A DNA stretch of 9,632 nt from Pseudomonadota bacterium (GTDB lineage Bacteria > Pseudomonadota > Alphaproteobacteria > UBA8366 > JADFVY01), in the NCBI GenBank assembly GCA_030671915.1, contig DAOVHN010000044.1, positions 1 to 9,632 of the forward strand. Direction: 5' to 3'. The notes beneath the pieces are model-generated. The model worked only from the letters and a program-made list of their open reading frames with translations, searched no databases and was not told the DNA's origin. Below are positions 1-4,837 of this stretch, piece after piece. How positions within the stretch are numbered: position 1 is the first letter of the stretch; each line of letters starts with the position of its first letter. The translations under genes were made by a program, and so were the position numbers.

Positions 1-775
1 CGATGTAGCGCAGATTATTAAAGTAATTTATCCGGTCTATGAAGATCACGCCGGGCTCGGCGTAATCGTAGGTCGCGCGCATGATTTCGTTCCACAGGTC
101 GCGGGCGCGCAGGGTGGAGAACGTCTTGCCGCCGAAGACCAGCGGCCAGTCGGCATCTTCGCGCACGGCGGTCATGAAATCGTCGGTGACAAGAACCGAC
201 AGGTTGAACATGCGCAGGCGGCCGGGTTCCGCCTTGGCGTGCACGAAGTCGCGTATGTCGGGATGGTCGCAGCGCAGGGTGCCCATCATCGCGCCGCGCC
301 GGTAACCCGCGCTCATGATGGTGCGGCACATGGCGTCCCAGACATCCATGAAGCTGAGAGGTCCGGAAGCGTCGGCGCCGACGCCATGGACCGGCGCGCC
401 CCGGGGCCGCAGGGTCGAGAAATCGTAGCCGATTCCGCCACCCCGCTGCAGGGTCAGCGCCGCTTCCTTCAGATGTTCGAAAATGCCGGTCATATCGTCC
501 GGGATTTCGCCCATGACGAAACAGTTGAACAGCGTCACGTCGCGGCCCGTGCCGGCCCCGGCCAGAATTCGGCCGGCCGGCAGGAAGCGAAAATCCTCCA
601 GCGCCTCGCGAAACGTTTGGGCCCAGGCCGCCGGGTCCTGTTCGGCCTCCGCCAACGCCCCGGCGACCCGCTGCCAGCTATCCTCGATGGATTCGTCCAG
701 CGGCGTTCCGTCCGGCGCCTTGAACCGGTATTTCATGTCCCAGATCTGCTGGGCGATGGCGCTTACGGTGGGCAT
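1..775 (-). CDS. nrdJ: Adenosylcobalamin-dependent (class II) ribonucleotide reductase, N-terminal 258 residues; runs off the left edge
   Basis: Class II ribonucleotide reductase, which makes deoxyribonucleotides in the cytoplasm using a thiyl radical generated from coenzyme B12, independently of oxygen. I recognise the text of the alphaproteobacterial family: RFLPAGRILAGAGTG (residues 63-77), LFNCF (82-86) with C85, the position of the first redox-active cysteine, LQRGGGIGYDFS, and MSAGYRRGAMMGTLRCDHPDI. The last visible residues are FNNLRYI; the radical cysteine motif (NPCGE-type) would lie beyond the window. The family is usually 700 residues or more, so only about a third is visible. The ATG at 775 is preceded by AAGGGAG (789-783), and an in-frame stop at 817-815 excludes a much longer start. 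The gene follows plsC by 63 bp and has a candidate promoter of its own. The reading frame is intact to the edge. Family identity is very likely; the class II assignment rests on remembered sequence similarity. Confidence 0.93.
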   Translation of the reverse strand, partial: MPTVSAIAQQIWDMKYRFKAPDGTPLDESIEDSWQRVAGALAEAEQDPAAWAQTFREALEDFRFLPAGRILAGAGTGRDVTLFNCFVMGEIPDDMTGIFEHLKEAALTLQRGGGIGYDFSTLRPRGAPVHGVGADASGPLSFMDVWDAMCRTIMSAGYRRGAMMGTLRCDHPDIRDFVHAKAEPGRLRMFNLSVLVTDDFMTAVREDADWPLVFGGKTFSTLRARDLWNEIMRATYDYAEPGVIFIDRINYFNNLRYI

Positions 776-813
776 CGGGCGTCTCCCTTCAATCGCTCGG
801 GAATCACCCCGGA

Positions 814-842
814 TTCATAAACCTTCGGGAAAACAGGGTCAA
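814..842 (-). promoter_or_regulatory. Candidate sigma-70-type promoter of nrdJ
   Basis: Reading the minus strand, TTGACC (842-837) and TATGAA (819-814) are separated by exactly 17 bp, and transcription would start near 807. That leaves a leader of about 30 nt containing the ribosome binding site AAGGGAG (789-783) before the ATG at 775. The -35 element overlaps the plsC stop codon (841-839), so nrdJ could be transcribed separately from the ftsE-plsC cluster. A leader this short has no room for a cobalamin riboswitch or for upstream NrdR boxes between the genes. The assignment is by eye from consensus match and spacing. Confidence 0.5.
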
Positions 843-1642
843 ACGGCCCGGGCGTCGGTTTTTGCGGGCTTGTCGTCCGGGCCGGGGCCGGTGGTTTCCG
901 GCGACAGCCGGGGCAGGTAGGGGAATCGTTCCAGTGCCTCGGCCTCCAGCCTTGCGGTCGCCGACTCGATCCGTTCCTCCAGCACCTTCATGAAGTCCCT
1001 GCGGCTCAGCCCCGGTTCGATCGGCTCCAGATACTCCACCGTGATGACGCCGGGCTGCTTGTGCATCAGCTTTCGCGGCCAGAACAGGCCCGCATTCAAG
1101 GCGACCGGGACCACCGGTACATTGGCCCCCTTGTAGATGGCGGCGACCCCCGGCAGATAGGGGCGTTTGGTACCAGGAGGCGTGCGCGTACCCTGAGGGA
1201 AAATCAGGACGGGCCGGCCATTTTTAACCATTTTTCGCGCGCCCTCCACGACTTTCCTAAGCGAAATGAGTCCTTTGGAGCGGTCAATCGGGATGTTGCC
1301 CAAGCGCAAGAGGTACCATCCCCAGATCGGCAGCCGCACGAGTTCCTGCTTCACAACGAAGGCGCAAAAGGGATGCACCACGCCCAGCATCAGCGTATCC
1401 CAGGCCGACTGATGCTTGGCTGCGAATATGACCGGTCCGTCCGGGATATTCTCGTGGCCGCGCACCTCCCAGTCGATGCCGATGACGTAGCGCGTCAAAT
1501 GCAGAACAATATGCAACCAGATCTGCTTGAACCAGACCGCTGCCCTGTAGGGCATCAGCAGCCACGGTGCGGACGCCAGGCTCAGCACCGTGGTGGTGAA
1601 TATGAACAGGACATTGAAGATAAGGTTCCGGGCGAACAGCAT
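839..1642 (-). CDS. plsC: 1-acyl-sn-glycerol-3-phosphate acyltransferase (PlsC family)
   Basis: Inner-membrane acyltransferase that converts lysophosphatidic acid to phosphatidic acid, the precursor of membrane phospholipids. The 267-residue product has a hydrophobic N-terminus (about residues 8-32) and the four family motifs in order: HQSAWD (77-82, the catalytic HX4D), GNIPIDR (115-121), FPQGTR (148-153, acyl-acceptor binding) and VPVVPVALN (175-183). The C-terminal 20 or so residues are Pro/Asp/Lys-rich and look unstructured. I chose the ATG at 1642 because AAGGAGA (1657-1651) sits at good distance. A TTG at 1720 would add 26 non-conserved residues that overlap the ydcF end. It starts 4 bp after the ydcF stop and is the last gene of the ftsE-ftsX-ydcF-plsC cluster. 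Being a family with paralogues, it could prefer another lysophospholipid or an ornithine-lipid acceptor. Confidence 0.92.
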   Translation of the reverse strand: MLFARNLIFNVLFIFTTTVLSLASAPWLLMPYRAAVWFKQIWLHIVLHLTRYVIGIDWEVRGHENIPDGPVIFAAKHQSAWDTLMLGVVHPFCAFVVKQELVRLPIWGWYLLRLGNIPIDRSKGLISLRKVVEGARKMVKNGRPVLIFPQGTRTPPGTKRPYLPGVAAIYKGANVPVVPVALNAGLFWPRKLMHKQPGVITVEYLEPIEPGLSRRDFMKVLEERIESATARLEAEALERFPYLPRLSPETTGPGPDDKPAKTDARAV

Positions 1643-1646
1643 GCAG

Positions 1647-2267
1647 TCATTCTCCTTCGATGCCGCGCAGCCAGTGCCGCGTGGCAGCGAGAAGGTATTT
1701 GTTATATTCGGCAATAACAAGGCTTGCCGTTCCGGGCCGCGCCCACCATTCCTGGACCATCACATGCGGGGGAAAAACCGGGTGCGGGACGATATCGGCG
1801 CCCGGAACCGTGGCGCGGAATTCCAGAAGGCTGCGCGGCATGTGGTAGCTCGACGTGACCAGCCTTATCGAGGCGACCTTGTTCGAGCGAATCCAGACCG
1901 CGCTTTCGATGGCGTTACTGCCTGTGTCCTCGGCCATGTAGCCGAGAGTAACGCAGCATTCCAATTCGTCCGGGGTCAGCCCGGCGGCCCCCAGAACTTC
2001 CTCCATCTGAACGCCTTTATCGACGCCCGAAACCAGCAATTTGCCGGCCATCTTCGCGGAAAGCAGCTCGAATCCCTTTTCCAGGCGCAGTGTGCCGCCG
2101 GTCAGCACGATAATGGCGTCGGTGCGGCGTTCTTCGTCCTCCACGGCAACCGGGATCCGGTCGACGAACAGGATGAGGCCCCAGATCCAGGCCCCGAACC
2201 CCGCCGCGACCAGCGCGAAAACTATCGCAACCAGGCGGCCTCTCTTTTCCTTCCTGCGTCTGAACAT
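1647..2267 (-). CDS. YdcF/SanA/ElyC-like DUF218 membrane-anchored protein
   Basis: DUF218 family protein of 206 residues. A basic N-terminus (MFRRRKEKRGR) is followed by one membrane helix (about residues 12-35), which should leave the DUF218 domain in the periplasm. Visible family features are DAIIVLTGG (50-58), AEDTGSNAIES (112-122) and LVTSSYHMPRSLLEF (136-150), the nucleotide-fold core with its conserved polar residues. Relatives SanA and ElyC affect envelope integrity and peptidoglycan or lipid-carrier metabolism, but no defined reaction can be assigned here. I chose the ATG at 2267; a TTG at 2273, two codons earlier and preceded by GGGAG, is a possible alternative. It sits 47 bp after ftsX and 4 bp before plsC. 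This position between a division transporter and a phospholipid enzyme supports an envelope role. Confidence 0.85.
   Translation of the reverse strand: MFRRRKEKRGRLVAIVFALVAAGFGAWIWGLILFVDRIPVAVEDEERRTDAIIVLTGGTLRLEKGFELLSAKMAGKLLVSGVDKGVQMEEVLGAAGLTPDELECCVTLGYMAEDTGSNAIESAVWIRSNKVASIRLVTSSYHMPRSLLEFRATVPGADIVPHPVFPPHVMVQEWWARPGTASLVIAEYNKYLLAATRHWLRGIEGE
1651..1657 (-). promoter_or_regulatory. Ribosome binding site of plsC inside the ydcF end
   Basis: AAGGAGA on the minus strand, within the last codons of ydcF, lies 8 bp before the in-frame ATG at 1642. It decides the plsC start. An ATG at 1650 that overlaps the ydcF stop as ATGA is in a different frame that closes after about two dozen codons, so it is a decoy. 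The placement means ribosomes finishing ydcF pass directly over the plsC start, suggesting translational coupling. Confidence 0.7.
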
Positions 2268-2314
2268 CGTCAACCCTGCTCCCGGCTGTCGTCCCGGAGA
2301 ATTTCCCGAGGGCT

Positions 2315-3202
2315 TTATACCATCCGCTTGAGGCTTCGCATTACCGTTCGCCTTGCCGTCGACCTGGCGATCAGCGCGGTTGCCGCGGGCAGCGACGCCA
2401 GCACAACCCAGTGCCAGGCAAGGAGCTGGACCTGCGGCAGGATCGCGCTGTCGATATGGTCTGCCGCATAACCCAGACCCCAGATCGTTACCGCCCCGAA
2501 GGCGATTCCTATTATCCCGCCATGCAGTCCCTGCGTCAGGGCCAGATTCTGGAACTGGCGGGCGATATAGGCATCCTCCGCGCCGATCAGATGCAGAACC
2601 TCGACGACATCCTGATGGGCGGCCATCCCGCTTCGCGTGGCGAAGATGACGATACCGACCGTGGCCAGTCCGACCAGCAGCACGACGAATCCGGCGACCA
2701 GTTCGAGGGCGCCCACCAGATCGGCAAGCTGGTCCTGCCAGATGCCGTGATCGTCCAGCAGCGCACCGGGATCAGCGTTGGACAGCATGGTTTTCAACTC
2801 TTCCATCGGCGGCGGGTCGATCATGTCCAGCCGCACATCGATCAGCCGCGGCAACGGCAGCGCATCGAGCGCCACGGCCCCGCCAAGCCAAGGCTCCAGC
2901 AGCACGGCAATTTCTTCCAGGGGAATGGCCTTCGCCCCGGCGATCCCGTCGGTCCGCTCCAGTATCCGGACCAGCTTGTCGACCCGTTCATTCAGCAGCC
3001 TGGCCGGCTCCCGTTCGCGCGGCAGCACCTGCACCGTGACCGTGCCGCTGAGCCCGCTGCTCCACTGCCCCAACAGCTCCGACAGCAAGAGCGATCCGGC
3101 CAGCATCAGGCAGGCCAGATAGGTCATCAGCCCTATGATCCAGGGCACCAGCCGCACGGAAGGGTCGCGAGACAGGGGCAGATCCGTACGGCGGCGAATC
3201 AT
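2315..3202 (-). CDS. ftsX: Cell division ABC transporter permease FtsX
   Basis: Inner-membrane partner of FtsE. FtsEX is an ABC-type complex that does not transport but passes ATP-driven conformational changes to periplasmic peptidoglycan hydrolase activators at the septum. The 295-residue product has the FtsX topology: a cytoplasmic N-terminus, helix 1 (about 19-41), a periplasmic domain (about 42-162), then helices 2 (163-188), 3 (226-247) and 4 (262-281). Between helices 2 and 3 lies HQDVVEVLHLIGAEDAYIAR (196-215), the cytoplasmic coupling segment typical of FtsX. It is shorter than the E. coli protein (352 residues), mainly at the N-terminus. The ATG at 3202 overlaps the ftsE stop by 4 bp (ATGA) with only a weak AAAAGG in front, so translation is probably coupled to ftsE. 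Confidence 0.93.
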   Translation of the reverse strand: MIRRRTDLPLSRDPSVRLVPWIIGLMTYLACLMLAGSLLLSELLGQWSSGLSGTVTVQVLPREREPARLLNERVDKLVRILERTDGIAGAKAIPLEEIAVLLEPWLGGAVALDALPLPRLIDVRLDMIDPPPMEELKTMLSNADPGALLDDHGIWQDQLADLVGALELVAGFVVLLVGLATVGIVIFATRSGMAAHQDVVEVLHLIGAEDAYIARQFQNLALTQGLHGGIIGIAFGAVTIWGLGYAADHIDSAILPQVQLLAWHWVVLASLPAATALIARSTARRTVMRSLKRMV

Positions 3203-3957
3203 TGCCTTTTGCCGCGGCCGAACGGTTTTCGGGAATCCCGCGGGTCGCCCGTACCGCCCCCCGCCTCTACCCGGTCATGGTGAATCAGCACACCGTCCTC
3301 CAGGTGAAGGATCGGCTTCTTGAAGCGGGACACCAGGTTTTCGCTGTGGGTGGCGATGACGACGGTGGTGCCCATCCGGTTCAACTCCTCGAACAGGTAA
3401 AGCAGGCGAACGCCGAGGGCATCGTCCACATTGCCCGTTGGCTCGTCCGCCAGCAAAAGATCTGGCCGGGATATCAGTGAACGGGCGATGGCGACGCGCT
3501 GCTGTTGCCCGCCCGAAAGGGTCGGCGGCCTGGCGTCCATATGGTCGCCCAGCCCGGTCCAGGCCAACAGTTCGTCGACATGCTTGCGGATCGTGCTCTC
3601 CTTGACGCCGGCCACCCGAAGCGGCAGCGCGACATTGTCAAAGGCCGACAGATGGTTCAGCAGCCGGAATTCCTGGAAGACCACCCCGACCCTGCGCCGC
3701 AGGAAGGGTAGCCGCTTGCGCGGCAATGTCGCGATATCCTCGTCGAAAAGGGTCACCAGGCCGCGGCTGGGCCTGTGGGCCAGATACATGAGCTTCAGCA
3801 GCGACGATTTCCCCGCGCCGCTACGCCCGGTAAGAAAATGGAACGAGCCCGGTTTCAGCGTGAACGTGACTTCGCGCAGCACTTCCGGCCCGGTGCCGTA
3901 GCGCATGCCTACATTCTCAAACCGGATGGTGTTGTTAAATGGTTGATTGTCCGTCAA
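3199..3957 (-). CDS. ftsE: Cell division ATP-binding protein FtsE
   Basis: Cytoplasmic ATPase of the FtsEX complex. All ABC nucleotide-binding motifs are present in the 252-residue product: Walker [10 protein letters not shown] (44-52), Q-loop Q95, signature LSGGQ (147-151), Walker B LLLADEP (167-173) and switch histidine H204. The wording near the Q-loop ([23 protein letters not shown]) is FtsE-like, and ftsX follows with a 4 bp overlap. The start is unusual. The frame is closed by a TGA at 3996-3994, and the only usual initiator before the first beta strand is TTG at 3957; the next ATG is codon 18, inside the fold. No good Shine-Dalgarno precedes it. A Gly/Arg/Lys-rich tail (about 226-252) extends past the usual end of about 222 residues in E. 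coli. The gene is divergent from the zinc-ribbon gene, 198 bp away. Confidence 0.94.
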   Translation of the reverse strand: MTDNQPFNNTIRFENVGMRYGTGPEVLREVTFTLKPGSFHFLTGRSGAGKSSLLKLMYLAHRPSRGLVTLFDEDIATLPRKRLPFLRRRVGVVFQEFRLLNHLSAFDNVALPLRVAGVKESTIRKHVDELLAWTGLGDHMDARPPTLSGGQQQRVAIARSLISRPDLLLADEPTGNVDDALGVRLLYLFEELNRMGTTVVIATHSENLVSRFKKPILHLEDGVLIHHDRVEAGGGTGDPRDSRKPFGRGKRQ

Positions 3958-4041
3958 AATACGCTGCTGTATCCGTCTGCGCGGAACCCCAATTCACCAA
4001 ACAACATCGCACGGAAACCACTCCCCCGTAAAGCGCGGTTC

Positions 4042-4070
4042 TTGCCAGAATTGCAGCGGCAAACTATACC
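4042..4070 (+). promoter_or_regulatory. Candidate promoter of the zinc-ribbon gene in the divergent region
   Basis: TTGCCA (4042-4047) and TATACC (4065-4070) are 17 bp apart on the plus strand. Transcription would start near 4077, giving a leader of about 80 nt to the ATG at 4156. Such a start would place almost the whole inverted repeat at 4075-4126 at the 5' end of the transcript. The -10 match is moderate. I looked for a matching minus-strand promoter for ftsE in the same 198 bp and found only poor candidates (for example TATAGT, the reverse complement of 4064-4069, without a good -35). Confidence 0.35.
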
Positions 4071-4074
4071 TTTA

Positions 4075-4126
4075 TTAAAGCATTGTCTGTTTGCAACGAT
4101 ATGCTGAAGACACGGTAATGCTTTAA
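4075..4126. repeat. Perfect 10 bp inverted repeat in the ftsE / zinc-ribbon divergent intergenic region
   Basis: TTAAAGCATT (4075-4084) and AATGCTTTAA (4117-4126) are exact reverse complements separated by 32 bp. GTCT (4085-4088) and AGAC (4108-4111) can extend the pairing inward with a 5-base bulge. The arms are AT-rich in a GC-rich genome. The element could be an operator bound by a regulator with widely spaced half-sites, or a leader hairpin in the zinc-ribbon transcript. It is not an intrinsic terminator, as no T-run follows. The rest of the 198 bp intergenic stretch (3958-4155) shows no small gene that I can support. Confidence 0.6.
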
Positions 4127-4155
4127 CAGATGAAACAAAACCCGGTGCAACCGGC

Positions 4156-4785
4156 ATGATTATCTCCTGCCCATCCTGCAAGACGCGATTCAGGGTCGAT
4201 GAGGCCCGGCTCACCCCCGATGGTAAGAAGGTTCGTTGTTCAAAATGTGGCCATGTCTGGCGGGCGATGCCCGATGGACAGCCTCCACCCTCTGTTGAAC
4301 AACCGGCGCCGGTCATGCCGACGGCCGACAGGCCTGCCGCCGACGTGTCGCCGGGAGAAACCCCGCAGGCCGGGCAGCCGGCGAAGCGGGCAGAACCCGT
4401 GCTGTCCGCCCGCGGCGACATCGACCGGGAAGATAGCAACGGCGACGCGGAAGGATCGGAAACGGCCGAAAAACCGGATGAGGCCGAATCGCCGGAAGAC
4501 GAAGAAACCGGCCCTGACGGGTTGACCGAGGATCAGCGCGCCAGACTGGCGGCCGCGCGGCAACAAAAACCGCGCAGCCGGTTCTGGATCAAGGTCCTTA
4601 CCATCTTTATCATCGTTGCCGGATTGCTGCTGCTGGCGCAGCGCATGTTGCCGCCGCAGGATCTTAAGAAGGCTGGCCAGATAACCGAACAACCCGCGGA
4701 CGTCGGCAAGGTCGATGCTAACCCCGCACCTGCCAATTCCGAAAAAGGCGGCCATATCGTGGGCGACGAACCGCCGGCACAATAA
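4156..4785 (+). CDS. MJ0042-type zinc-ribbon protein with one membrane helix
   Basis: Protein of 209 residues. The N-terminus carries a zinc ribbon of the MJ0042 family (zinc_ribbon_4/5): C5-P-S-C8 and C28-S-K-C31 followed by GHVW, with the typical FRVDEARL and KVRC between them. A low-complexity Pro/Ala/Glu/Asp-rich linker follows (about 40-130), then a basic stretch (KPRSR) and one hydrophobic helix (about 143-161), then a polar tail of about 48 residues. Positive residues before the helix predict the zinc ribbon in the cytoplasm and the tail outside. Related proteins often carry a DUF3426 domain after the helix; the tail here is too short for one. The ATG at 4156 gives the family's usual opening (MIISCPSC), although there is no clear Shine-Dalgarno. 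The gene is divergent from ftsE. No function is established that I know of; a regulatory or adaptor role is only a guess. Confidence 0.85.
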   Translation: MIISCPSCKTRFRVDEARLTPDGKKVRCSKCGHVWRAMPDGQPPPSVEQPAPVMPTADRPAADVSPGETPQAGQPAKRAEPVLSARGDIDREDSNGDAEGSETAEKPDEAESPEDEETGPDGLTEDQRARLAAARQQKPRSRFWIKVLTIFIIVAGLLLLAQRMLPPQDLKKAGQITEQPADVGKVDANPAPANSEKGGHIVGDEPPAQ

Positions 4786-4837
4786 CAATCGGCAATATCA
4801 CACCAGGATCTTTGGTATAATCCGGTCCTGCCGTAAA

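Noticed and set aside
1..20. Ile in place of Cys after FNNLRY near the NrdJ edge as an active-site loss
   Set aside because: This position is not one of the redox or radical cysteines of class II reductases and varies in the family. The catalytic cysteines further along lie outside the window.
807..830. CCCGGA/TTCGGG hairpin between plsC and nrdJ as a plsC terminator
   Set aside because: Short imperfect stem that overlaps the nrdJ -10 candidate, with no T-run following it on the minus strand.
1643..1720. Longer plsC start at TTG 1720
   Set aside because: It would add 26 residues without family similarity and overlap ydcF by about 74 bp, while the ATG at 1642 has a clear AAGGAGA in front.
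1590..2471. Plus-strand open frame of 293 codons across plsC, ydcF and ftsX
   Set aside because: It crosses three well-supported minus-strand genes, and its product has no recognisable motif.
4816..4821. Perfect TATAAT on the plus strand between the converging genes
   Set aside because: No -35 element at 16-18 bp upstream and no plus-strand gene downstream; most likely chance.
4804..4830. CAGGA/TCCTG hairpin as an intrinsic terminator
   Set aside because: Only five base pairs with a 17-base loop and no T-run on either side.
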